Positions 46,582 to 58,796 of a stretch of DNA of 64,000 bases are shown piece after piece. Both the position numbers and the translations under genes were made by a program. The notes beneath the pieces are model-generated. The model searched no databases, was not told where the DNA came from, and was given only the letters and a program-made list of their open reading frames with translations. The stretch's first letter is position 1. Every line of letters begins with the position of its first letter. Source of the DNA: Maniola hyperantus (taxonomy: Eukaryota; Arthropoda; Insecta; Lepidoptera; Nymphalidae); the NCBI RefSeq assembly GCF_902806685.2, contig NC_048552.1, forward strand, positions 10,381,662 to 10,445,661. Reading direction: 5' to 3'.

Positions 46582-46755
46582 TATAAGTCCTGCAAATTGC
46601 TATTGCGCTGGAACCATGTCTCATTAACAACGAAATGACGTCATCTTGATGTCAGCCGAAATAAGAATATACCATCAGCTCGAAACTTCATCAGTCTAGT
46701 GCTGACGTCACTAAAATGACGGCCATGCGTATTAGCAATTTGCGGGACTTATATA
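46582..46755. mobile_element. MITE with TATAAGTCC ends and CRE-like motifs, copy 1
   Basis: The inverted ends TATAAGTCCTGCAAATTGCT and TATAAGTCCCGCAAATTGCT match at 19 of 20. The interior has palindromic TGACGTCA at 46636-46643 and 46703-46710 and a decayed TGATGTCA at 46648-46655. An inverted second copy is at 50109. Confidence 0.75.
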
Positions 46756-47229
46756 AGAATTTCATTTACAAAATATGCGCAGGCTGATATACTAAGTATA
46801 AAAAAGTCTGAAAAGGTTATAAATCCGCCGCGGTAGCTAAGAAATATAGAATCAACGGTCTGGTGGAGATGATGCCGTCTAAAATGGAAGCGCCTGGAGG
46901 CGACCTATGAATGGAAGTTTATTAGACCCATATGTGGCGCGTACCGCTACCGATGTTCTATCGATATGCTAACAACAAATCGAAAAACAAACATCGAACG
47001 TTTCCATTGATGCATATCGATTTGTCATTCCTGTAGAATGAACAGAATAATCGAACACGCGCCTCATACTTACATCTGTTTACCAATGTGGATGGAAGGG
47101 TTTTGTAAAAGCAATACCTATCATAAATCTTAATCATAAATCGTTCTTCGTCCAAATAAATAAGTAATAGTGTCACTCGGGAATGAGGAGATTCGTAGGT
47201 AAGAGAAGTGGTTAGGGTTCCAGTGTTAG

Positions 47230-47410
47230 AATAAGGACCTCGCAAGTCGCAACGGAAAGCGCAGCATTGGTAGGTAGAACCTCCACTAGGTGGACGGATG
47301 ACATGAAACGAGTCGGAGGGAGCTGTTAGCTTCAGGCGGCCCAAAACCGTGGCGTGTGGAGTGGAAGTCCCCACAAGAGACCTATGTCTAGCAGTGGACG
47401 TCTACGATAT
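47230..47410 (+). mobile_element. LINE 3' end remnant
   Basis: It has 'cggaaagcgcagcattggta', 'aggtggacggatgacatgaa' and 'atgtctagcagtggacgtct'. Same family as 16978 and 43560; frames are interrupted. Confidence 0.6.
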
Positions 47411-48610
47411 GCGACGTGTCGATCTGACAGTAGATACATCGATATTTGTGTCATTGTTGCATTTTTCCACACATTTTTCATTTTTCCATAGATTTCATAG
47501 AATAGTAGAGGAGTTTGAAATTTTTTAAATTGCTTTAGGTAATTATTTAAGTATAGGTAATTTAATTGATGAATTTTATTATTCTTAGGTTAATTGGATT
47601 TTGTTTTTGTTAATACAAATACTTGAATTTAAAAGTGTAAAATTAAAATAATAAGTTATTTTGCATGCCACTCCATGGCAGATTGTAGCTACTATACCCA
47701 GAAACATAACATCTATTGTACCTACCTCAATCTATGCAAATAAATAAATAAATGATAATGATTATGATTATAGGATGAGGGTCCATATTTCGATTTACCT
47801 CGGAGGACAATATAAGATCGAACAAGCGCCTCGGAATGCTTAGTTGTAAAGTTAAGCATACTTACTCATAACTCCTACCCTCGACGTTCGGGCCTCCATT
47901 CATTTTCCACATTCCCAAGAATCCTTCGTATTATCATGCCTACATGTATGCTTATATACTTACCTACTGGGGGCAGAAGGTCAAAAGAAGACACGGTCTG
48001 CCTGACCGGTCTCGTCTGTAAACTAATACGACAAAGTAGGCTTACGACATTCAAATTGAGCCCATAGCAGTATCATCTTCACAGGCTTATTTAAAAATCT
48101 TTACTTGAAAGTGTCCAGTTTAAGAAATTAGTCAAAATAATGAGTTTGACGTGAGCTACTCACAAATTAGGGCGAAATTTGAATGCCATTAGTCTACTTT
48201 GTCGCATTCGTTTACAATTTGTGAAAAATCAAATTAAATTTTAATTTCGCGGGCAGACCCGTGTCTTGGGCCTTAATAGCAACGTAAAGCTCAATTTAGA
48301 AGCTTGTGATTTTGTATGGAGGTTCACTCTATAACTTAGACCCCACTTATAGAAACGATTTTTAGAAATATCACTCGTGCAAAGGCCGAAGCCGAGGATC
48401 AGCTAGTACCTCTACCTAAGTAGGTATATCATTGAAGTATGGAAAAAAAAGAAAGTGTTCATTAAAAGGTATTAAAAAAATTAATTCCTAGTTTTTTTTC
48501 AATTCTTCAGCCCAATTATAGACTTCCCTCTATAAGAGAAGAGAGAAAATAATGTAGACCTTAGAACAAACACCACACTGCTGATCCAATGTGCAGAACT
48601 GCAAAGGTCA
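47411..48610. other. Intergenic, nothing recognised
   Basis: AT-rich; no supported exon or element. Confidence 0.35.
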
Positions 48611-48614
48611 ATAT

Positions 48615-48925
48615 TGATGTATAAAAATCGGTCAAGTGCGAGTTGGACTAGCACACGAAAGGTTCCGTACCATCATACAAGAAATAATACTTTTTAAATT
48701 TTCATGGCAGTCGTTATGAAATTTTTATTATTTGTTGTTATTGTTTATAGCAAGCAGTGGACGTCTATCGGTTGATGATGATGATTGGTTATAGCGGCAA
48801 TAAAAATACAATAATATATTAGGTGAAAATTTCAACTACGGTTCACGAGATATAACCCGCTGACAGACGGATGGACAGCGGAGGCTTAGTAATACGGTCC
48901 CTTGGATGTGGAACTCTAAAAAGTA
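48615..48925 (-). repeat. Family B repeat split by a tiny LINE-tail insertion
   Basis: Family B segments ('cggtcaagtgcgagttggac', 'gttcacgagatataacccgc') are interrupted at about 48746-48785 by 'gcagtggacgtctatcggtt' plus (GAT)n. TTATAGC lies on each side of the insert. Confidence 0.65.
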
Positions 48926-48987
48926 TTAGCTTGCCAAAGGATTTAAATATACTTAAAAAATACCCTTGCTGGGACCAATCAAGGACG

Positions 48988-49167
48988 TACAGTACGCGGC
49001 AGAAAGTAATGTACATCGACATTTAGAAGGAGATAGCAGATTTGTAGAGCGTTGTCCCTGTCATTATGACCGACAAAACGTCAGGTATGAGTGACATAGA
49101 CAACGCTCTACAAAGCCGAAATGTCATTCTAAAGGCCGATGTACATTACTTTCTGCCGCGTACTGTA
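48988..49167. mobile_element. Palindromic 176-bp MITE, TA-flanked
   Basis: The ends CAGTACGCGGCAGAAAGTAA are perfectly inverted and flanked by TA. Pairing continues inward (gtagagcgttgtc/gacaacgctctac), so nearly the whole element can fold. A partial relative lies at 63800-63930. Probably a Tc1/mariner-type MITE. Confidence 0.85.
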
Positions 49168-49534
49168 TTTAAGAAAGATTGAAAAACTGTAGGTACCTAT
49201 ATATTATAGACCACACCGCCAAACAAACCTTTTGTCTCCAAAAATAAAAAGCCCTACTTAATATTAATAAAATTCTCATTATGGGCAGTATAAAACTTTT
49301 TGAAGGATAATCTCCGCGCAGAAACAATTTGAGCCAAATGTACACAGAAGGGTGGAAGTTTGAAGGAGTGAGGGAACTCAACAAGGGAACATCTGTTACA
49401 GGAATAATAAATATTGAAAGAGTTTCGACGAGTAAATACTTAGTTACTTTATGAAATAACAATTGTATTTCATGGTATAACAGAAGTAAAGTATTGAAAT
49501 TAACTGTATTTGAATTTATTCAATTTACCATCCA

Positions 49535-49700
49535 TACTAATATTATAAATGTGAAAGTGTGTCTGTCTGTCATTCTGCTAGCTTTTGTATGGGAGCCACC
49601 TTAAATATTTATTTTATTCTGTTTTTAAACGACTTCCAAAAAGGACCGACCGATTCGACCCGGTTTTTTTACCCTTTGGGTACGGAACCCTAAAAAATGC
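49535..49700. repeat. Fragments of repeat families C (-) and A (+)
   Basis: 'ctaatattataaatgtgaaa...gtgtctgtctgtc' is the family C end. 'accctttgggtacggaaccc' is the family A terminal stem-loop. Confidence 0.5.
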
Positions 49701-50108
49701 AAATCGCTCCACCCTAAAATAGCCCCTCTTTTTGCGTCGAGGTTGAAAATGGGGTAACTTTGGCAGCAACTATAGTGTAAACTGGTTCTTTAAGCTATAA
49801 GGCTCTACCTTTGAACCTTCGATGTTTCTGTTTACTTCGAAAAGGGAGCGTGATTGCCTCTTTAACGAAGATCACGTTTCGCACGTGTCGCATTTGCGAA
49901 ACAAACATTTTGCAGACGTGCCTAATACCTACTACCTACCAAACTTTGTTTTCATGAACTTTCATGTTTAATGGACAGGAAAGTCGAAGGTTCCTGCTAC
50001 ACCGTAATATAATGTTCATTTTGTTAACTTTTTACGGTACGAAGACTCGGACGACGAGAGGAAGGTCTCCAGTCTTCAACATAGGTACTCTCACTTTTAA
50101 AGTCAACG

Positions 50109-50266
50109 TATAAGTCCCGTAATGCGCGTGGCCGCCATTTTAGTGACGTCAGCACTTGACTGAAGTTTCGAGCTGATGGTATATTTTTATTTCAGCTGAC
50201 GTCAAAATGACGTCATTTCGATGTTAATGAAACATGGTTCCAGCGCAATAGCAATGTGCGGGACTA
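50109..50266. mobile_element. CRE-bearing MITE, copy 2 (inverted)
   Basis: The ends are TATAAGTCCCG and its imperfect complement. TGACGTCA occurs at 50144-50151, 50197-50204 and 50208-50215. Shared segments with copy 1: 'gaagtttcgagctgatggta', 'aaacatggttccagcgcaat'. Confidence 0.7.
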
Positions 50267-50567
50267 GTCTTTTTTTTCTTCTTTTTTTAATTTCTAGACT
50301 AGAGTCTAGATTCTATTGTGTGGGCCTTTCAGGAGTTTGGAGTAAACAGGGTAGGTACAGTACATATAGTATACTAAGAGCATGTGAATATGTGAGCATA
50401 AGAAGAACATCCTGCCTGAAAACCTACGCACATGGTTTGATAAATTTTTTTATCAAAAATTTGATAAAATTTTAGCATCTGATTCTTCAAAGTTTCATAC
50501 CTAGGTAGTAGGCGCCTAGGTACACCTATTGCCCCTCGAAAAGTAGACTACCTAGATATAAAATAAG

Positions 50568-50818
50568 AAATCATCATCAACCCATCGCTGGCTCCCTCAG
50601 AATGAGAAGGGTTTGGTCATAGTCTACCACGCTGGCCAAGTATTAGCCGACTTTAATGGGAAACTTTCATCTTGCAGGTTTCCTCAAAATGTTTAAATCC
50701 AGTGATATTAACGCGCGCTCTGAATATTAAGTTCGAAAGTCAGAGGTGCGTGCCAGGGATTGTACCGCGGACCCCCCGAACGGGAAGCTGATGTCCTAAC
50801 CACTAGGCTATCACCTAT
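50568..50818 (-). repeat. tRNA-Arg-like SINE
   Basis: The tail 'atcatcatcaacccatcgct' is at the left and a decayed head with 'aaccactaggctatcacc' at the right. Confidence 0.7.
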
Positions 50819-50819
50819 C

Positions 50820-51670
50820 ACCGCTTGTAGTGTAGGTGGTTACTTACTTAGGACCTGATAGATAAGTAGGTAAGTAATAAACTTATTTAACAGTTACCTA
50901 TACAATTCAGAAGCCGCTTATTAAGTTATTTCTACGTAACTACAATTCTTGAGACATAATTACCTACCTACCATCACTTAAATACTAATTAAGTACCATA
51001 ACGTAACGTACTATTTTATTAAAGGTCCCAGAGGCCCAAGGGCAAGGGCCAGGCCCCAGGGCCCGTGTCCTTGAATACGTTGAGGTGTGACGGAAGAATC
51101 GATTCACCGCACACGTTTTCATACGCACTGTGTTAACTTATTGCTAGGGGAGCCATTCTTTTTTATGATGTGCTACAAAAAGCAGTATATACTATAGGTA
51201 AACTATAATACTTAATTTCATTTTTCTAAAAACATTTTAGAAAAAATCAATCCATAAAGAAAGGAAGAAACTGTTTGTCTGTCTGTAGATCTATCTTGTT
51301 ACTTTTTCACCGCCCGCCCATCCATTTTACTAATTTTGATGAGGTATACTACAGAGATAGCTTGATAAATAAACTGATATAGGTACCTAAATGACATGGT
51401 TTTTCAATGGTGAAATTCAGTACTACGCAGTTTTGGTTTGTTACAACTTTAACAATATTTTCTGGCAGAATTTGCTTAACAGTTTTGTCACATTTATCAT
51501 TATCGTATAAATATATCCATATATCGAAAACAAACCGGAAAGAAAGTCGGGAAATGTTTCTCAGTGCTCTCTTCTAAATCTAAACATCGCTTAAGAATTT
51601 CGCTTCGTTCCCCAACCACAAATACTTAATTTCGTAAATTCCAAGTACACGATCTCCAGCTCTACGCAAA
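50820..51670. other. Intergenic; GGCCC/AGGGC-rich patch at 51027-51065
   Basis: 'aggcccaagggcaagggcca' is the start of an unusual purine/GC-rich patch in AT-rich DNA. Otherwise nothing recognised. Confidence 0.35.
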
Positions 51671-51676
51671 GATGTT

Positions 51677-51823
51677 TATATAAATAGCGACTCTTGTGAA
51701 GATGCAGAGCAATAAAGAGCAATTCTGCTCGCACAACACTGCGACCCAAAATTTTGTAAACGCCTCTCTTTCTATCACGTAAGCTCTCTCTTGCCGTCGA
51801 ACGAGCGCGGCGCGCTCTCGTAG
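51677..51823 (+). promoter_or_regulatory. TATA box with possible 5' exon (tentative)
   Basis: TATATAAATA at 51677-51686 is a good TATA match. About 30 bp on lies 'agcaataaagagcaattctg', and at 51823/51824 there is a donor-like TAG|GTATTA. The only ATG between (51702) opens a short frame. No downstream exon was identified. Confidence 0.25.
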
Positions 51824-53614
51824 GTATTATAATATTTCTTGGGTCCCGTGATACGAGAAGTGAGCCCGGCCTGTCCCAACTCCACTTTTAGCATCATAAT
51901 AATGGCCACCCTTCTCTTGACTAATGTACTCGCTGTGCTCGTGATCGTTCGATCGTTAACTGTATTAACTCTTCAAACTTTGGTACTTATAACTATTCGA
52001 AGAACCGCAAACTTCCATTAAAACACTATAGTCTATAGCAATATACCTATTATTATAATTTATCCTTCCATTTTCTTCGTTCAACTTCCAAAACGATAAA
52101 TAATTAGCACCTATAGAGAAGTATAGCTTACAGTGGGCAGTGTTCTGAACTTTGTCCCATTGAAAGTAGATTTAAAAGGAGGCTACCTATTTATAACTAT
52201 GTGGTTAGTAGGTAGTTAAACAAAACTCATCCTATTTCTTAGTGATAGTTCCCAAACCTGTTTGAATTTAACGGCCGTAACGTTAAATGACATTGACGGG
52301 CAGTTATAGGTATAACATAATAATTCTACAAGGAATTTCGAAATGATAAAATTATTATTATACAATAAATAAATGATTTTAATATTTCACGTAACTAGTT
52401 GATTACTTACATAAATTATGTAGTTCGTTCTTCATACAGTAACTTTTGAAAAAATACATTATAGATAAAATTTAAAAAAAAAATCATAGTGATGGACCTA
52501 TGCAATAAAAAAAGAAAATCGATAAATCAATGCAGAATTGCCAATTAAAAAAATAGTTATATCGAAACTCCCTATTAGGGTTGATTATGAGTAGATAGTG
52601 TTGCATATTCCACTAAGAAAAATATCCATCAAAACTTATAGGTAGATAACTCCACATTAGACGTTCTTCGTGTTAAGATCATCGCTAACTAACCCTGATT
52701 AAAAGTGTTCCGATGTTTAGCAAACCTCGCGACCACAATATGTTGCAATTAGACCTTGTTTAATAGCAATATTTTGTGATCATTTTATTTTTCCTCCTTA
52801 GATAATGAAGTTGCGTACAATTGTGGTATTATAAGAAATAAAGTTTATTATTTGATTTGTACAATAACTAGGTACAATTAAATATTTGAATACTTAATAA
52901 TGAAATATTAAATAAAAATATTTAGGTAGATCCATAAAATAATATTAAAAGTTATTGGTACTTTAGGCGTCAGATGAAAATATTATTTGTTTTCATATAA
53001 GTAATTTTTTTAAAATATAAATATAAGTAATTTTAGTATAGTATATTATTTTTAATAATTTATAAAATACATACATGAACCGGAGACATGACACTCATTG
53101 AGAACACACTGATATATTATCCAGGATTCCAGCTCAATCATTGTAGAGGCTGTCATTTTTCCAATAAGTAGCAGAAACCGATTAGTCAATAAATGCAAAA
53201 TATAGTATCTTTCACTTAAAACCTTTCACTCCACATTTGTATTTAATATAAAAAATGCACAATCCATTGCCTTTCAGTTAATATTATTTGTCCTCATGTA
53301 AATACTCCTTGGTCATGCGAATCGTATGCAATGTTTTGATACCGCCCACGTAGGTCAGTAGCTTTCGCTTTAAATATGAAATGTATGACTGTTCGAACTT
53401 CGATCATACATTCCCTTCAGACACTGATGTATTTCTGTGCGAGCAGCCCTGGCTGGAAGCGGAAATTAAATCAAATGCTGCTATATGAATGAGACTTAAT
53501 TTCCCTTATGAATATTATTAAAAAGATATTCAATTCCAAACCAGTAATTTAATACTATCAAGAATAAAGGATAGTTAAAAATTATAAATGATGTTCACAA
53601 GTTTTTCACTTTTA

Positions 53615-53785
53615 AGAATTTTTTTTTAAATATTACAATAAAACTTAAAGCTAGCCTTATCTAATTACTATATAAATCATGACCACGTGGAATGGTGCCA
53701 AGAATACTGGCTGCATTTCCGCGCTGGACAGCCAGGCTGATCCGTTGCGCAAAAAATGAGCCAGCCCTTCTGTCACCAGATATAT
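53615..53785 (-). mobile_element. Retroelement 3' end with nuclease-like ORF tail, copy 2
   Basis: The minus strand reads SGDRRAGSFFAQRISLAVQR and then NAASILGTIP, nearly the same as 33690-33765. The same 3' UTR follows (attagataaggctagc..., ttttattgtaatatt), then an A-run. It confirms a dispersed poly(A)-tailed family, heavily 5' truncated here. Confidence 0.7.
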
Positions 53786-53789
53786 CTCA

Positions 53790-54240
53790 ACATAATATAT
53801 TGTACCTAATCACCAAAAAGCTTCTTAAGTATATTACAAACAATTTTTAACCCTTATAACTAATCTGAGTTTGGTTAATAGTAATGCTATTCTAACCTTT
53901 ACCAAAAACTTCTAATAAGAGTAACTTTTAAAATTCGTTTTGGTATTAATTTAGTATTCATAATAACATTCCATTTGATTTTTTCCAAAAAGAAAGGTAA
54001 TTTTTAAGAGCTGACAACATTATCACCATAGAGAATGTTGTAACATAGAGCAAGATGAAATAAATGTCTCACTCGAATATCGATAACATCGTCATAACAG
54101 CAGTAATCAAATGTATTTACAGTTAATATTAAAATAACAATACTATCAAATGTTTAAGTTATATTTTGTACTATTTATTTTATTCTTGAAATTATTTAAC
54201 AAATCGACAACTTTTTCAGATTGAACAGTTTACAGTTTAT
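53790..54240. other. AT-rich intergenic, possible promoter-proximal DNA
   Basis: No repeat family recognised. Immediately upstream of the candidate first exon at 54397. Confidence 0.3.
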
Positions 54241-54396
54241 ATAGTAACTTCCTTACAATTTAGTCTATGGTTTTTCACAAGTGCTTCGCTGTGTAGAAAG
54301 TGGTCTATTTGTAAATATTGTTAAATTGTAAATAAAACAAGTGATTTGCATTATTTACAACAAGTGTATCGTTTTCAAAGTGTGTTAAGGTGTTTT

Positions 54397-54439
54397 ATGG
54401 ATAATAAGTCCCTGAAACGGATCATTCAAGCCCTCAAAG
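54397..54439 (+). CDS. Candidate first coding exon (14 codons), gene unidentified
   Basis: ATG at 54397 opens MDNKSLKRIIQALK and runs into a good donor AAAG|GTAAAT at 54439/54440, leaving phase 1. The preceding 150 bp lacks repeats and has the look of a lepidopteran 5' leader ('aagtgtatcgttttcaaagt', 'gtgttaaggtgttttATGG'). I do not recognise the peptide and found no partner exon in the remaining 9.5 kb, which is repeat-rich, so the gene may continue beyond the window. It could also be chance. Confidence 0.35.
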
Positions 54440-55009
54440 GTAAATAATTATTTGTTACGCACAATATTTTTAACACCTGCTTGTTATATCGGTTACCAAA
54501 TTGTATTACAGCATTAATGTGAATAGATTTTTGTTTTAGTTAGTGTTTTAACGTAAAACTTTCTAATTAACACGAGGAAACGTCCATGAAATTCAGTTCC
54601 GTATAACCTTGAGCGCTAATAGTGTCATCATTAAAATCTCGGCCACTTTACAATACGTTTTAAATTTACTCACTTCTTCATTAAATTCACACACGTAAAA
54701 CGAATTTTTAATTAGTACTTACAGATTCTTTATTTTATTTTATTCTATTATACACGGTTAAAACGTTTGTTTTTCCTTATATGATAACTTCCTAAGTCTT
54801 CATTGCTAAAATTTAATTATGTAGATTGAAATTCTGTTTTTGTGTTATAAAAAACAAAACAAAGACTTAGCTTTTCACATCACATTTTAATTATTATAGG
54901 TAGGTATACTTATTATGTTACGCTCAAAGATCAAAATCGCTCATTGAGCGAAAGAACAGTCCATAACGCGTTGTGGTCACACACTTTGAAATTTTTAACT
55001 CTCTACCTG

Positions 55010-55140
55010 TTACGGTTCATTAGATACAGCCCGTTGACAGTCATGCAGACAGACGGACGGACAAACAAACGAACGGACAGATGTACATACAGCAGAGGCT
55101 TAGTAATAGGGTCCCGTTGGCATCCTTTATTTACAGAACC
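55010..55140 (-). repeat. Family B fragment
   Basis: It has 'acggttcattagatacagcc', 'gcagaggcttagtaataggg' and 'tcccgttggcatcctt'. Confidence 0.6.
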
Positions 55141-55184
55141 TCAAAATGCACCTGAAATCCTGTGCTTAAGTTCTATTGGCTCTA

Positions 55185-55580
55185 TAAATATATAAAAAAG
55201 GAAAAGCTGACTGACTGACTGACTGACTTACTGGTCCATCAATGCACAGCTCAAACTACTGGACGGATTGGGCTGTAATTTGGCAGCAGATAGCAATTAT
55301 AAAGTAGCTAAGAAATGATTTTTGAAAATTCAACCCGTAAGGGAGTAAAATAGGGGTTTGAAATTTGTGCAGTCCATGTGGACGAAGTCACAGGGATTGA
55401 GGTTTTAAAAATCCTATGGGAACTCTTTGATTTTCCGAAATAAAAAGTAGCCTATGTCACTCTCCAGGTCTATAGCAAAAAATCACGTTGATCTGTTGCT
55501 CCGTTGCAACGTAATTGAAGGACAAACCAACAAACTAACAAACAAATACACTTTCCCATTTATAATATGGGTAGTGACAG
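55185..55580 (+). repeat. Family D followed by family C
   Basis: 55185-55395 is family D with (GACT)n and 'ggacggattgggctgtaatt'. It runs directly into family C ('gggaactctttgattttccg', 'cactttcccatttataatat') to 55580. Confidence 0.7.
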
Positions 55581-55799
55581 TAGATTTTTTAACTGCAATC
55601 AAGTTAACAGTATGTTTTATGTGGATGATAAGGATACCTGAAGAGCGATTGATAACTGACTAGTTAGTAGGGACAAATAGACAACAAGATGTTATCAGTC
55701 AATGATAAGTCTTCATAGAAAGGAATTAAGTTCTATATTAGTCATAATAATAATTCTTAGCTGTTAATAAAATGACACCATTGTATTTTTTTACAAATA

Positions 55800-56020
55800 A
55801 CATTAAATTAAATCATTTTAAGTTTTATCCAAAGCTGCAAAATATACCTACAGAGTAGAATAGAGAGAGGTGCACCATCTGTTTTGATAACTACTGAAAC
55901 TAAATTTTATTTGCTTTAATATATAATGGTTGAAATTATATAAACAAAACATGGAAGATACCGAAAATGCATAGAAACAAATTAACTGCTTCTTTAAGCT
56001 ATAGTCATTCATAGCTGTTA
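55800..56020. repeat. Dispersed repeat shared with 56470-56570
   Basis: 'aagttttatccaaagctgca' and 'gtgcaccatctgttttgata' recur at 56475-56545 in the same orientation, with a family A copy between them. Origin unknown. Confidence 0.5.
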
Positions 56021-56021
56021 A

Positions 56022-56443
56022 AACCGGCCAAGTGCGAGTCAGGCTCGCGCAATGAGGGTTTCATACTACAGTCGTATTTTTTCGACATTATGCAGGATAA
56101 TTCAAAAACTGTGATACATAAAAATAAATAAAAATCTGTTTTAGAATGCACAGATGAAGACCTTTCATTTGATACCCCACTTGGTATAGTTATCTTACTT
56201 AGAAAATTGAAAATACTAATTATTAGTTCATGACCACAATTTAATTTTTTTTGTGTGATCTAACCCTAATTTCATTGTTTTCAGATTTTTCCCCAAATGT
56301 CAGCTATAAAATCTACCTACCTGCCAAATTTCATGATTCTAGGTCAGCGGGAAGTATCCTGTAGGTTTCTTGACAGACAGACAGACAACAAAGTGATCCT
56401 ATATGGGTTCCGTTTTTCCTTTTGAGGTATGGAACCCTAAAAA
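56022..56443 (+). repeat. Family A repeat
   Basis: Complete: 'accggccaagtgcgagtcag', 'gataccccacttgg', 'cagacagacaacaaagtgat', terminal stem-loop and 'aaccctaaaaa'. Confidence 0.8.
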
Positions 56444-57120
56444 ATATTAAGTATAATAGAATGAGTAGATGATAAGTTTTATCCAAAAGCACAATACAAT
56501 ACAGAGTGGAATGGAGCCAAGGCGCACCATCTGTTTTGATAACTTCTTACTTAAACTCAACTTTATTTGCGTTAACATACAATAGAAATGGTAACTAAAA
56601 AGGCAAGCGCTGCTTTGAACCGCCGCTGCCATCTTCTTCTTCGCTTTGGGTTGGTTTCCGCACTTAAACGTTTCCGTCTGTTGTGCGTTGCTATACGCCG
56701 CTGCCATATCACCTATGTAAATAAATCGGAGTTGTTTTCAAAAACGGCTCACCTTAGCCTCACTTGTACGTGTATGTTGCGTACCTTTGACCTGCAAATA
56801 TTTTGTTTGAATCAAGCGAGTGATTCTTGCATTGCAATCAACATACAGACACACTAGATTTTCTCAATAGTAGAGATTCCTTGTCTTTGCTATCTTAAAC
56901 CAGTACTTACATAATATAGGTACAAGTTTCGTAAAAACTAGCTTTTGAAGTTCCATCATGACTCCATCTAGATATTAGATATGTACAACGATTACTGACC
57001 ATGTGAAATCGATTCAACTTTCTCTGAGGTGAATGACAGGAATGCACGATGATATATACCTACCAATGTAGTAAGCCAAACAGCATTATTTATAACAGCT
57101 ATTAACCCTAATAGGTATAG

Positions 57121-57432
57121 GAGCTGTGGTCTTAATAGTGGGAGGGCCCGGGTTCGATTCCTGGCAGGGATTTGGAATTTTATAATTTTCTAAATTTCTG
57201 GTCTGGTCTGGTGAGAGGCTTCGGCCGTGGCTAGTTACCACCCTACCGGCAAAGCCGTGCCGCCAAGCGATTTAGCGTTCCGGTACGATGCCGTGTAGAA
57301 ACCAAAGGGGTATGGGTTTAATAAAAACTGTCATACCCCTTCCAGGTTAGCCCGCTATCATCTTAGACTCCATCATCACTTACCACCAGGTGAGATTGCA
57401 GTCAAGGGCTAACTTGTATCTGAATAAAAAAA
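57121..57432 (+). repeat. tRNA-derived SINE family 2
   Basis: A partial tRNA head with B box GGTTCGATTCC at 57150 is followed by the body 'ttcggccgtggctagttacc' and an A-rich end at 57422-57433. Confidence 0.8.
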
Positions 57433-57686
57433 AAACCTAGAGATACCAATACTGTAACCGTTAACATATTAATAACCAAACAAAACCTAACCTAACCAAA
57501 ACAATAATAAACATTGCGTTTGCAGCTTGACTGATTAGCAATTAATGTAACTGAATCACCTTAGGTATAATCAAAAATGTACATAGCAGATGCAGAGTAG
57601 GTATGCCTTATCAGTTCTATTTGTAGTAGTATGTGTACACTTAGGTAGATATATGTTGAAACTAGTCAGAAAACAGTCTACCTGGC

Positions 57687-58160
57687 TCTTGACAGACTCG
57701 ACAGACAGACAACGAGAGTTCCTATAAGGTTCCTTTTTAGGGTTCCGTACCTCAAAAGGAAAAACGGAACCCTTATAGGATCACTTTGTTGTCCGTCTGT
57801 TTGTCAAGAAACCTACAGGATACTTCCCGTTGACCTAGAATCATGAAATTTGGCAGGTAGGTAGATCTTATAGCTGACATTTGGGGAAAAATCTGAAAAC
57901 CCTGAATTTAGGGTTAGATCACACAAAAAAAATTAAATTGTGGTCATGAACTAATAATTAGTATTTTCAACTTTCGAAGTGACTTTATCAAGTGGGGAAT
58001 CATATGAAAGGTCTTCACCTGTACATTCTAAAACAGATTTTTATTTATTTTTATGCATCATAGTTTTTGAATTATCGTGCAAAATGTCGAAAAAATACGA
58101 CTGTAGTACGGAACCCTCATTGCGCGAGCCTGACTCGCACTTGGCCGGTTTTTTCCTTTT
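57687..58160. repeat. Family A: short plus fragment tail-to-tail with a full minus copy
   Basis: 57687-57737 is a family A end in plus orientation. 57738-58160 is a complete minus copy starting 'agggttccgtacctcaaaag' and ending 'gactcgcacttggccggttt'. Confidence 0.75.
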
Positions 58161-58796
58161 GATGTACGGAACTCAAAATCACACCTCGGGAGTAGAAAAC
58201 GCACTCTAGAAGTCTCTAAAAGTTTGAATACAGATCCCAGTAATCCTTGTTCCACAAAATTTCTATACACCGGAACAGTGGATACGCATTTCGAAATCGA
58301 CAAAGAATCTCAGTATTGAATAGACTTCCTATTCAAACTCTGCTACTATTACGCTCACGAGTATGACTTTACTTACCTCAACCAAACATGACCTCGAGTT
58401 TCGACGCTTTATAAAACTCACAGGTATTCTTCCGGATTCTTTGACAAACTTGTTTTTACAATAATAAATGTGCGCAGTTTCGGTCTCCTAAATTATTGAA
58501 CACAAAATGAATAAATTTTATAATTCAGTTAGAACAAAGGACAATCGGGTAGTTTCTATGCTTCAGACTTGTTGCAGTTGCAAACAGTAAAATAAATAAA
58601 TAAACATTATTTAGGAAACAAAGCTTAGGTATGTTCACAGTAACGAATAAGATCGATGATCCTGTAGAAGTAGGTATAGGTTATTAGGTACACCTATGAA
58701 CTCCAGTTCATAGGTGAGGAGGTAGGATTGAGATGGCAATGATCATCGCCCTCCTCAATCCTCTTACATTGTACTTACAATGTTTCATGTCTAAAG

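Noticed and set aside
51839..52021. 60-codon hydrophobic frame
   Set aside because: Starts with TTG, has no splice context and no family similarity.
56447..56707. 86-codon minus-strand frame with Ala-rich start
   Set aside because: It overlaps a dispersed repeat (shared 'gcgcaccatctgttttgata') and has no recognisable domain.
57483..57498. Telomere-like CCTAACCTAACC
   Set aside because: Barely two units of the insect TTAGG repeat; chance-level in AT-rich DNA.
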